In this document: positions 50,973-62,869 of the stretch, piece by piece | How positions within the stretch are numbered: the first letter of the stretch is position 1 | Layout of the letters: every line of letters starts with the position of its first letter | Notes under the pieces: model-generated | Database searches by the model: none | What the model was told of the DNA's origin: nothing | What the model saw: only the letters and a program-made list of their open reading frames with translations | Assembly: GCA_026724425.1 (NCBI GenBank) | Contig: JAIUCV010000578.1 | Location: 62,001 to 126,000, forward strand | Reading direction: 5' to 3' | DNA: 64,000 bases | Origin: Erythrophleum ivorense | Lineage: Eukaryota; Streptophyta; Magnoliopsida; Fabales; Fabaceae | Translations under genes and position numbers: made by a program

Positions 50973-53900
50973 AATTTTATAAAATGGTTTACTAAAAGAA
51001 AATTTAAATGATCAAATCTTTCACTTTTCATTTTTGAGACTTGACTTAGTTGACCTCCAAACTTAAAATTATAATTGATCATGACTAAAAAACCTATTAG
51101 TCTGGGAAAAAATAAATAAAAGTTTTAAAGAAACATATGATAAAAAATAAATCTGTTTTAAAGAAATCTAAATGTAAAATAAGTCAAATTTAAGTCTTTT
51201 TTAAAACTTACCTCATATTAATCAACTTTTTTATATTCTTAATTAATAATATTATTTTACCATACATTTGCCCTAGCTAACCAAATGGCAAAAGCCCCAA
51301 ACCCTTTAGGTCTTTGCTCCCTTAGGCTGCTGTATGTTATGTTACAATCTTTAATTTAATTTACATCTCATTCGTTTGATTCCCCAATAACTAATCATCA
51401 TCTTCCTTGTGTTATGCTATATCTTCCTACTACCCACTCCGCTGATTGAGGTTGTGTAGCATTTGATGTGGAGTGGGGACATTACATTAATGCTTTGGGA
51501 GATCAATGCTGTTATGTTATTCATCACCGTAGAGCACTTGCGCACCACGTGCTACGTTATTGTATCTACTAAAACAAAGCTAATGTGACATTTACCTTAA
51601 GGCCAGATCATATAGTACAACAAACACGTACTTCTCATCACTTTTATCAGAGGTATTTGAATATGCATAATGTGCTTGCACAGCATTTACTGCATGAGAT
51701 ACAGTGCAAGTACCTCCTACCGTTTCCTCCTCCCCGGAGAACATTGTCATAATCTGATTAATAGTAATACAACACAGATGATATATTCGGTGGCCCAACA
51801 GAGGCATTTATGTTTACCATATTTAATCAAAATATTTTTATTTTTATTTTTATTTGCTTTTAATTGGATTCAGATTCAGATCAAATTTTGTGATTTTTTT
51901 TTTAACAAACCCATACCGTTAGCTTAACTTATCAAGTTTACTTAAAAATAGAAGTGACGAGAGAGAAGAAAAAAATAGAGATAAAGACAAATTTATAAAG
52001 AAAATTAACTATTTATTTATTTATTTTTTTTTAAACTTGGATGTCAATTTATTAATCTTTTGGTAAACTTATAATTTAGTCTTTGAAAAATTAGTTTTCT
52101 TTTAGTTGAGTATTTAAATATAAAATTTTTATTTTTTTAAAAGATTATTTTCTTCTTAATTTAGTCCTTTAAAAATACAGCTTTTTAGTTTAGTCTTATG
52201 AATATCTTTTTCCTAATTCAAATAGTCACTAAAAAAGAGTCACAAATGCTTCTCAATGAACTATTTTGATTGGATGAAAATTTTTAAATAATTATATTGT
52301 AAGATTTTATCTTTGGATGACAAAAATGGGAAAAAAGTAATATTTCTGAAACAAAATTGAAAAATTTTATCTTTAAGAGAATAAATTAAAATAAGAGTAA
52401 TTTATTAAAAATTAAATCATACATTTATTCTAATATTTTTTTTAAATTAAAGGGTATAGTCTCAGTTTTATAAATTAAAGTATGTAGCATTAACCTTTTA
52501 ATTTAAAATGGAATCAATATAAAATATACACGTCAAGTTCATATTATTAATATTAAACATTAAAATGCATTTCACGTGAATAATTAATTTAATAATATAA
52601 TCTCTAATCATCAACAGATGATTCTGTGCACGATCGAGTCCTTTTTGTTTTGCTAATCTTAAAAAAACATATTTTTTATGTAAGACTTTTTTTTACATTG
52701 AGTTTACAATATAATTATGTTAAGATAAAAAAATATAAAAATATTCCTATAAAGGTTTATAATAATATTATATTATAATAAATTAAATATACAAATTATT
52801 AAATATATTTTTATTAATTTGTTTAATATGAGAAGAAGAAACTAAAATTAACAAAATGCGCAAGAGCATAAAATTCTTTGGGTATGTTATCAAATTTGCA
52901 CAATATGTCAAATCAATACTGCATATAAGCTGCTAATTCGATAACTTTAATTGAATGATTATATAAAAGGTGAGAAACAGACTGAAATGTAATACTATAA
53001 ATATTTTTACATGTATATTTGAATTAAAAAAAAAATGACAGAGTTCAAGTAAACTATTTGATTTTTGAGCTATGCTCTCCAATGTCCGTCGTGTCCTTTT
53101 CTCTATTCATTCATTCATTCAGGGACGGCTTCTGCATAATAAATACGGATAAGGATGATGTACCGGTCATCTTAATTCTGAAAGACATGGGAACCACTTG
53201 AGATTTTGCATTGCTGGCAGAGGTAGGTCTTGCGAATGGAGGAGGAGGAGCTATGGAAGTTGAGAATTTTCAATTCATGTGCTTCCGTTGAATTTTACAA
53301 GCAAAGTGTTTGGTTAGATATGGCATTTAATTTATTTTCAAATATAAAAGAATAAATTATACAAATTTTTTTAAATTTTATTAAAATTATACAAATATTA
53401 CTTTTACTTTTAAAATATACATAAATTTCTCATAAAATAACAATTTATTATATACTTTAACCAAATTTTAAAAATTTTTAATTAAAATATCCTATAATAA
53501 TATATATTTAATTAAACTCTTAAATAAAATATATTTTGGTAAAAAATATTTAAGATTAAACTAAAATGTAAAGTAATATTTTGTTTTAAGAAAAATTTGT
53601 ATGCATTTTAAAAATATAAAATAATTATATGATTTCAACCGAATTCAAAAGAAAATTATATAATTTAGTCAACCTAAAAATAAACAAATTAGAACCAAAA
53701 GTAAATCTCACAACATGGTCACCGATTTATTCATTGTATCGGTATTATAAGAGGAGATTCGAGAACATCCTACTTTAAGTTCCTCTGATCTGGTTTGATT
53801 TTCATGTCAACAACTATTCTAACCGTGTTGACATTTCTCAAAATATGTTACGTTCATTACGATATCTGTGTTTTACACTGCTTGCACATCAACTTTACGA

Positions 53901-56266
53901 TTGCCTAATATCATATCGCATGTGAATGTAATAATTAGCTTCCCATTCACGCAAATGGCAACTTTTCACGAAGCTATATTGGGAGGCTGAATTTATACGT
54001 CTGAAACAGTGTGGTGCTAAATACAAGGTGAAGCCAAGGGAACACAACCCAAGAAGTGAGAATTCACGCATATAATATAAGAAGAACCAATAGCATTTTG
54101 GATTGGGCATTGGTGTCAAACTTCTAAACCATGAATCATTATCAACTGGAACTTAGATTAGCTTTCTACGTAAATGACAAGTATAAATGAATTACAGTTT
54201 TGAAATCAATCTCAACAATAATGCAAGCATATATTCGAAACTCGTAAAAAATAGGCAATTTTTTTTGTCAGCTTTTAATGATTAAATAATAATAAATTTT
54301 TCTACGAAATTCAGAATTTTTATCCGTATATATTCTCACCTATCCAACGACCAACTTCAGTAATTTATCATATATTAAATTAATATTGCCATCCCTAAAA
54401 CATAATATGAGTTTGTGTTTTGTCATTCCTTTATTTTATTTGAATTTAATTTAGTAACTCGTACAAAAATTAAGTTGATTTCAAAATTAACAATCTTCGG
54501 GTCTTTGTCCCCGTTTAATCGCAATATATATTAAATTTGTCCAATCTATAAATTTAGTCTTTATTGTAGTTTGTATAAATAAATAAATAAGAGATTGTTT
54601 AGGGCATAAAATATTAGATATAGAAATATAATTAATAAAAAAATAAAAAATATTTTTCATATCCTTATTTAAAAAATAAAAACAAATATTATCAAATAAT
54701 AATATCAGAAACATAATAAAAACAAATAATAATAATAATAATATCAGAAATATATCTTTGTGGATACACTGCAAAAGATTCTGTGCGTCTCAATCGCGTC
54801 ATTATCTCCTTGCAGGGGAATTTATTTGAAACAACGTAAGTTTTTGGCAGCATCTCCTGAGATGGTAATTTACTGGAAATAACTTTTTAGTATTATACCA
54901 AATCCAACTTGAATGAATGCACTGGCACCGTTTCGCATTCGCTGAAGCAGAAGGCGATATCATCGAAGCTCTTGCGTGACCATCGATGAAGACAAGACAC
55001 GGGGCCTTGTTCCTTTCTTACTGAATGAGCAAATTACATGGAACGGAAGGAAAAACAGCTCACCTTTCTTCCTTCTTCACAAACTCGCAATATTTTATTA
55101 CTGCCCATGTCTCTTCAGTCTTCTCTCCTCACCATTCTTGGCTTCCGTCATATCTCATACATTCCTTCCTTCGTTGCTGTTGAGTGGTCCCACCTAACTC
55201 TGACGCTTCAAACTTGCTTTCGAGTTTCGACTCTGTACCACACGCGTGACCTCTTCCAAAGTCCACTATTACTTCTTTTTTTGCCCCCAAAAAACTATTA
55301 TTTTTATCTATTTAATACTAGGCTCTTCCGTGTTAATTTGGGATTCTTCTTTTTGTCCCCAATTCGTTCTCCTTAAGACCCAAAAAGATAATTTTAACAC
55401 CCATGTTCCCCTTCCGTCTGGGAACTCTCGCTGTCTCCTCTTAGTGGTGATGAATGATTCTATTTTAGATCTGCATTTGTTGGTGGGTATTTCAGTTCTC
55501 TAATTCTGGGCTATGTCCACAACACTTAAAAGAGGATGACTGCTGAAACATTCATGTAAGCGGGTTTCGATCAATTTCATGGTATCTCAAGCTTTGTTTA
55601 GCTTTGAATTCAATTTCAATTAACTCCTTTATTATCTACTTTATGAGAAATTATATATACTAACATGGAACCTCTAATTTGGTTTCGATTTTAGTTGGTC
55701 AATTTTGTTGGAAAGTTCATGCTGGTTTTCAATCTTTTGCTAATGGTTCTTATTCAAGGCTTCAAGTTTATGTTAGTTCTGTTTCTTGTCTGGAGGTGTA
55801 CTATTAATTCAATTTTATTGGTGTCCGCGAGTGGCTTGGGATTTAAAATTTGTCAAGAACAACGGCAGAAGAGTTGTAGTTCAGACTTCAGAGCTTCAAC
55901 GGGGAGTGTTATTGTGAACATTAAGTAGCTTTCTTGGTTTTTATGGTTCACATGATGCTGCATTAACCAAAAAAACATAGGCGATAAACCAAGAACTATC
56001 ATTACTTAGGGTCAACGAAGCGAAACCTTTAGCGGCTAATCGTTTGACAAAAAATGCTTACTCTGCGTTGCTTTGTGCCTTAACGATATCTGATCATGCA
56101 CAGGGAGATGTATATCATACTTAAATGGCTATTCTTAATTATCGGCATTGAACTTTTATGACTGTAGGCATAGAAGATGATTTAAAACCCATCAAATTGC
56201 TCAAGCCTAAGTTTCATGCATGACTTTTGAGACAAGGCTCTTTCAACTTTCCTTGAGGATGTGAAG
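50601..56266. other. Intergenic region upstream of the START-like gene
   Basis: 50.6-53.0 kb and 53.3-54.9 kb are AT-rich with no supportable gene; the open frames at 51592-51807 (-) and 51670-51927 (+) overlap and have no motif. 54.9-56.2 kb has more balanced composition and T/C-rich stretches suggesting the promoter and one or more 5' UTR exons of the START-like gene. A possible acceptor (ctgtag) ends near 56166, about 100 bases before the ATG. Confidence 0.5.
50926..50971. repeat. (CT)n microsatellite
   Basis: About 23 uninterrupted CT units close to the 5' boundary of the pararetroviral remnant. Confidence 0.95.
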
Positions 56267-59200
56267 ATGGAAAAGAAACGAAAGATTGTGCAGTATAGAG
56301 AGAGGCTGGACAAGACACTTGCCTCACCTGATCTGATAAATGAGGAGACGCTTAAAACCCTTGTCAAAAGGCAACTACATTCTTCAAAACAAGAAATAGA
56401 AGGTTACTATATTCTCTTATTTCCTTTCAAATTATTCAGGCTGCATTGGTGATAAGTGAAGTGAATGCAACTATTATATCGGTTCACTAAGTTTGTTTTC
56501 ATTATATTTGGTTTGTGCAGGATATGAGGAGAAAGCAGTGGAAACCAGGGCTGCAGAAGTGTCTAAGTTTCTTGATATGTTGAGGAGTGCTTCTGTAGAT
56601 GATAGTGACAGATCTAGAACATCACACACGGATTGGAAAGTATGTTATCTAGTCTGTGCAGTTCTCTTCAAGTTGTGTTTGCTTGATTAAACCTTTTACA
56701 CCTTGCCAAAATCATCTTCCTTTCCTCTAGTTACTGGATTTTTTATTTTTTATTTTTTTATGCATACAATAAATGACTTCTTTCAGATAAGTGAAGAGTT
56801 CACAACGGATGAGTGACCTCATTGGCTTAGTGGTTTTAGTCCAGAAGTACCGTCTGGTTGAGAATTTAATGAATTAATGTTATTTCTATGACATTTGTAT
56901 GATGAATTCTGTTATGCTTTGGATGGTAGATTCATGAATTTTTCAATCAAATCCTTGACACATTTATTATCATGCTTCTCTCTACAGTTGAAACAGGATA
57001 ATGAAGAGTTTCGTGTTATGTATCGTGAAGGACCAGAGGGAACTCCTTTTCACACATTGCTAGTTGAAGGCTATGTTGATGGGCCTGTAGATGTTTGTAA
57101 GTCACACTGGTGTAACCAAAATTTTAGCATCATCCTTTTGACAACAACTACTTTGATTTCAACATATAAAATTTAATGAGTTTTATTCTTCATTGCAGGT
57201 TTTTGTATGTCATGGGAGACGTCCCTTTACAAGAAATGGTGAGTATCATATTTATGCTTCTGATGAATTTCTATACAAGGTTGGATGTTATAACATTTAA
57301 TGAAAATAGCTCCATCCTTTTATACCTCTTGGAATATCATTGAGTTATGGAAAGATTATAGTTTCAAGATATGTTTTCTTCATTCATTTGATTATTTATG
57401 TTATGATGGAAAATGGATTCTCTGAATTTCTCTCCGAAATTGACACTATTGACATCCTCAATTTTGAGGAGAGATAGCCATAAAGGGTGTGTGGCCCAAT
57501 TGAGTAGTGGGTCGCACTTGAATGTGTGGTGATGACTTGAGTAATGGGCCCTATACACTTTGTGTCTTTCTCTCCGAAATTGACATGGTCATTTTGGAGA
57601 GAAATTGAGAGGGATCCATTTCCGTTATGATGTGATCCAAGAAGTTGCTGTATAGTTTATGAATGATTTGAATCTAAGTAATAATTACTTAGTTGTTTTT
57701 ACTAAAGAAAAGAAAAAAAAGATTCCATAGTTGAATATTGAGTGCCTTTACCAATATGAAAATCTCACTGATTCTTTGAGCTGGGTGATTTTTTAACCAA
57801 AGAGGTTGAAGTTTTTTAATTTTTCTTTTATGATTTCCTTTTTCTCTTTGTTCTTCTTCCCCCTTTTTGCCCCTGCAAAAAAAGGGGGGGTTAAGTTGTG
57901 GAGAGTTTGGGAGGGTGCTACAAGAAAAAGGCATGAATATATTTTTTAATAAAAAGAAATATAGACACAAAAATGTTAAGTACTTAATATTCAGTGTATA
58001 TATCATTAACTTCTATTGGGGGTGAAAACAGTAACTAAAAAGCTGACACCCTTGTCACATTTTTCATTTCTCAGGTGGCCTCAGTTTACTGTTCCCACTT
58101 TCAAAATCATGTTGAGTGACTGTTTGCAGAAGGTCCAGATTGGAGAACAATTATCTCTAGTGAGGTTGGTCCTGCCATCATCGGTTAAAAAAAAAATTAT
58201 TCACTTTGTAATGTCCTCTGTTATACTATATTTCTTCACTTTCCAATGCTTATTTTACTTCAAATTTTGGAAGAAAGGGTGAAGGTTCCATGGCCACTTT
58301 CTACAAGGGAGGCTGTAATACACTATTATCTGTTTGAGTATTATCAGGATGACTTAATTGTTGTTCTTCTGAATACGGTAGTCACCTGGACCCTTTTCTT
58401 CTTCTTTTTCTTTTTCTTAGTTAACTCTAAGTGAGGTCTAAGCCTCAATTACTCTGATGAATTTGGTTTCAGATTCCTGATTCAAAGAGCATTAATGGGA
58501 CCCTTAATGGTTTCAACAATGAGGCAATTCCTGAAGCAAAGGATGTGGTTAGAATTGATTTGGTGGGAGGCTTCGCTTTGCAAAAGGTGACAGCAGAAAG
58601 AAGTTATTTTCGGTGAGTTTCATATATAATTGGAGTTATGGAATTAAATGGGGGAAACAGTCACCTGTCACAGTCCACTGTCAATGCCAAGTAGATCCTG
58701 TAGGATCTGCTTGATTTAAAGAAGAGGTAAAATAAGCTGGAATAAACTTTATGTATATAACTAGATTCAATATACATGGTTTTATTTCTCTATTAAAAAC
58801 CCTTGTGAACTAGGTACTTTGTTCATAATTTGGCAAATGAATATATCTGAAGTTAAAAATACATTCGGACTGTGGCTGGGATTTATGAGTATCAAACTGT
58901 GTTTGCAACAGTGAGGGTCCTAAATCATTTTTGAATTTGTCCTGGGTTTAAAATTTGTTGTTACTCATTGATAGTAATAAAATTTCAGCTATTGGAAGAT
59001 TTTGAGTATGGTGGGCTTGGGTTTGGGGATCATTCGGGGAATTTGAATTGTTCTTACTTTGATCATTTATTTTGGTTGCTGTTTTGTATGACTACCTGGT
59101 TTGATTGGTCTTTCTAATTGACTCTGCTGGTTTTCATTGGTAGCTTTTCCTATGTTGCCTTTGTAAGTTAGTCATTTCTTACTTGTTTCTCAAAAAAACT

Positions 59201-61028
59201 ATGTTATCAAACTGGCTTTATACAAAGTGGCATTATACTAGTTGTTGAGCTCTACTTTCTGAGCTCATGCTGGGAAAAGTAAAACATGTGCCGAAGAAAG
59301 GAATTTTGATCAGCAACGCTGATTCAGAGACTTAAATTTTGTCAAATTTTGTAGGACAATAGCAAACATGGATATAAAGTTGGATATTGTACCTCCATCA
59401 CTTATCAACTTCATCTCAAGGCAGCTTATCGGCAATGGTTTCAGACTTTATCAGAAGGTTGTAGATTTTTTTCATATTTATGTCCTTTATAAGGCATTCA
59501 ATTAAGATTTATTTGTTTTTGTTTTCTGGCATATAAAAAATAAGCTCATCTCATTCTTTGATCAAGAAATAAAGAAGATATGAATATTTGTAAGGCTGCA
59601 ATAGTTTCTAACCAATCTATCAATCCCATGATTTCTTTTATTATATTAACTTGTCTAGTAGGATTTGCCATGTCTTCAGGCAGGACTTAGCCTTTGAAAA
59701 AAAAGATTTTAAATGCAATGGTTAGTCTGAATATTGGATTCAGCGATTTGTCATTTTCTTGCTCGTGTATATAAAGTATTCTAGCATTATCATTATTTTT
59801 CTTTTTTATTTTTTAATCACCTTGTCTCATTATCCAACCCATGATTTTGTTATAGGCAGTGGCTTCAATGATGGATCATGATGAAGAATTTATTAAGGCC
59901 TTGGGGGAGCCATTGTATTTGAGACTTCGTGAAGCTCTATATGGTATTAATGGATCAAAGAAGGCTACGGATGCTGAAGAGCTTAAGCAAGGTATAAACA
60001 TTCTCCCAGATGATGTTATTAAAAGTAAGCAAGATGAGAAAAAAGATGCGTCTCAGGAGGATAAGGGCAACTATCATGCTGATAACTACACATTAATGAA
60101 GGGAGTGGCACTAGATAATAGCAAAGCATATGGTGAGATTGAGGAGGTAGATGTTCAAGAAACTGGACACATTGAGGAGGATGACGGGAAAGTAATTGAT
60201 ATTCCAATAGAGGACGTTAATACAAGGAGTCTGATAAAGGGCAAAACGAATGTGCATATCAGATCAGAGGTAGAGCAAGCTCTAGAAACATTAGAGAAGG
60301 CCATTTCAGTGGTTCGAGAATATGGATTTCATTTCCGCCATCCCTCTCCTAGCTTCAGCTTCGCCTGTGAAGAGCCTCCCTGCATGGAAAAGGGTGACAT
60401 AGTTTATTCATATTCCCCAACACTTGGTCAACTGTGTTCGAAAAATGAGGTTAGTACCGTGGGAGTATTAAACAAAGATATACTGGAGGGAAATTCTCAA
60501 GAAGCACCTGTGACTAACTCTGACATTCACAGCTTAAGGTGATTACTGATTGCGTTTGTGGTACTGTTTCTCTGGTTAATTAAAGGAATTAAAGATTATC
60601 TGTGCAAGATATTTTATCCTTCCATATGATTTATCGGGAAGTATGAGCCAAATAACCAGATTATTGTTAATGATAAATAATAACATTTAATGAACTCTGA
60701 TTTTGTTTTTTTCCACTACAGGCATACAGGTACACAGTCTAACTTAAAGGAAGTAAACTACAACAAAGTAGTACCAGCTTCTCCAGAGCAGAATGTTTCA
60801 GTGCCTAATGAGGCAAGACAGGCTGATTTATGTTCGGAAAATGGGGCAACAGAGACCCCAACTTTGGAGCAAAACACACTGCGCAGTAACAAGCAATCAG
60901 ACGTTGTTGCAATCCAAGATATGGCTTCAGATCAACCAAATGAGTCAAATAGGCTAAAGAAGTATCAATACTGTTGTTTTCTGCCCCCATTAAGAGGGAA
61001 AAGTTCGATGGTGAAGAGCAAAAGATAG
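56267..61028 (+). CDS. START/polyketide cyclase-like lipid-transfer family protein
   Basis: Ten exons join in frame: 56267-56402, 56521-56639, 56988-57096, 57199-57238, 58075-58164, 58278-58377, 58473-58612, 59355-59457, 59856-60538 and 60722-61028. They give 608 aa. After a short helical N-terminus (YRERLDKTLASPDL), residues about 86-290 form a START-like (Bet v1-fold) domain. It includes FHTLLVEGYVDGPVDVCLC (reading across the exon 3-4 junction), a KKWWPQF segment, KVPWPLSTREAV, and a C-terminal helix ending ISRQLIGNGFRLYQKA. The rest (about 300-608) is acidic, polar and probably disordered, ending in a Lys/Arg-rich tail. Family members bind hydrophobic ligands in a cavity; this ligand is unknown. 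Arabidopsis At3g11720 is a likely relative, from memory. An in-frame TGA lies 13 codons before the chosen Met, which supports that start. Confidence 0.92.
56811..56880 (+). repeat. Possible tRNA-derived SINE fragment in intron 2 of the START-like gene
   Basis: The sequence tggcttagtgg (56823-56833) matches a Pol III A-box, and ggttgagaatt (56856-56866) resembles a decayed B-box about 30 bases downstream. The spacing fits tRNA-derived SINEs. I see no target duplication or clear 3' tail, so this is tentative. Confidence 0.3.
57409..57623. mobile_element. Mutator-superfamily MITE with perfect 9-bp target-site duplication
   Basis: This 215-bp element sits in intron 4 of the START-like gene. Its ends are inverted repeats of about 36 bases, starting gaaaatggattctctg on the left and, read inward from the right, ggaaatggatccctct; both continue aatttctctcc. 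The 9-mer gttatgatg flanks it exactly (57400-57408 and 57624-57632). Long terminal repeats plus a 9-bp duplication are the signature of Mutator-like elements. A copy of tttctctccgaaattgac also lies inside near the right arm, so the arm is partly duplicated. It has no coding capacity. Confidence 0.9.
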
Positions 61029-61282
61029 GAAAGTAGGATAATTACTGGCTTCTTGTCAACTTGCCATTTGCGCATTTAATTGATACACGTGTTGTAACAT
61101 CATAGTGGTTATATATGCCATCGAGGGCCTTTATTTTCCTTGAATAATCATTTCCTTTCAAAATTCCATCTGCTCTATATGTAAACACTAGGCTATTCTT
61201 TTGTGGATTAGACGTTCCTATTCTGTTGCTTATAAGAAGGATTAAAATTGTCTTGCACTCGAGGAAAAATGGGAGAAGCGTT

Positions 61283-61331
<49 letters not shown>

Positions 61332-62860
61332 CTGAATATAGGTAATAATAATCTTGTATTAACCTTTATTTTTTTCCCTTCCTCTGTTCGTAGTTATATA
61401 TTTCTATTGATTTATAATAGGCTAGGCGAAGAATTCTTGTGAAATGAGAAATAATTAATACGGACGTTCATTAATTTTTCAGTATACTTTACTTAAAATG
61501 CGTTATTTGTACCCTTCAGCCAAACTGATTGTTATACCGCATTTGGTCGAAAAATAAATAGTAATATACTTCAGCAGAGTAGTAATTATTCCAGGTTGAA
61601 GGTCACACTTCACTAACACCTTGTTTGGATGGGAGAGGAGAAAAGTGGGGGGAGGGGGGGGGGGGGAGAGAAAAGCAAAGAGAAAACGGGAGAGGTGAAA
61701 GTGGGGAGAAAAATATTTTTCCTTCTCCTGTTTGGATGCCGTGAGAGAAAATACGGAGGGAGGGGGAGTGGTTAATTTGGTAAGGACAATTTTGCCCTTC
61801 TTTCCAACGCCGTCTAGATTGGATAAGCATTGTAACATAATGTAGAATAAATATATTTAGATAATACACTTTATACATATTTATTAATTTAACAATAATT
61901 TATATGACTTAGAATTATCATAAAAAATAATTTATAATAAATTAAAGATATATATATTTATTAATTTTATATCAATTAATATAAATATTTGATTTCATAT
62001 TAACTTAAATAAGTTTTAATTAACGCATCTGTATCTAATTAATATGGAATAAATTAATGTATATTATTAATTACTATAATTATCACTCTTTAAAATTATA
62101 CCGATTATATTTTTATCATTTTATCCCCCATTATGTGACAAATTGAAAAGGACGAAAAATTTGCTTCCCGTAAAACTTCAACTCATCTCCTGTCATGCCA
62201 AGACGAAACGAAAACCATGCCATGCCAAGACAAACTGGGGAAACAAAATTTCACGTGAAGCAACAATCATTCAAAGAAAAGAATAGCTGGATTAGGGGGT
62301 GAGTGGATAGGGGGACAAGGCAAGAAACAAGACAAATGAAAATCATGTGAAGCAACTGCAAATATTTTCGTCCTCATTTGTGACTTCGCATGCAATGAAT
62401 AGGATGCTTTACTACGTATCTCACAAACAAGATATATAGCCATGCAGGAGGGGAGTACCTAGTTATGTAGTAATTCAGTGAAGGGATGGTGCAATGAAGG
62501 AATGACTCTGAAAGGAATGTAGTATGATAATTCACGTGAAGTTGAAGATAGAATTATATAATGCATTCTACCTAAAGTAATACTTATTTGAGGTGTGCTA
62601 TTATTATTACAAAGATAGGAGGTAATACGTTTATATCAGCGTTCATGATGATGAAGAATGTATGTTGAAATATTTTTTTATATTCACCTATTGTTATTTA
62701 TGATATTCATCTATTGTTATTTATAGTGTAGATGGCTAGAAGAACTTATGGAGATGTCTTGTATTTTCAAATTTACACAGGCGTTAATATAAAAAAAGAA
62801 CTTATTTTTTCAATCGGTGAAACAGGGTATAAATTTTGTTTCAAAACATTTTAATCAATT
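61029..62860. other. Intergenic region downstream of the START-like gene
   Basis: The first 250 bases are the likely 3' UTR. A TA microsatellite, a G-rich stretch (61640-61770) with two ttgtttggatg-like boxes, and AT-rich DNA follow. 62150-62560 has short local repeats (catgccaagac twice; caygtgaag three times). I see no gene. Confidence 0.6.
61285..61323. repeat. (TA)n microsatellite
   Basis: An alternating TA run of about 39 bases, the longest in the window, downstream of the START-like gene. Confidence 0.95.
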
Positions 62861-62869
62861 ATTTTCCTT

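Noticed and set aside
55038..55503. Plus-strand open frames upstream of the START-like gene
   Set aside because: T/C-rich leader-like sequence with overlapping phases; more likely 5' UTR or promoter.
55953..55966. atgatgctgcat-like string recalling the 3' half of miR172
   Set aside because: The 5' half does not match and there is no hairpin partner.
61617..61780. G-rich stretch with two ttgtttggatg boxes, as in some MITE termini
   Set aside because: The boxes are in direct, not inverted, orientation and no opposite terminus or duplication is visible.
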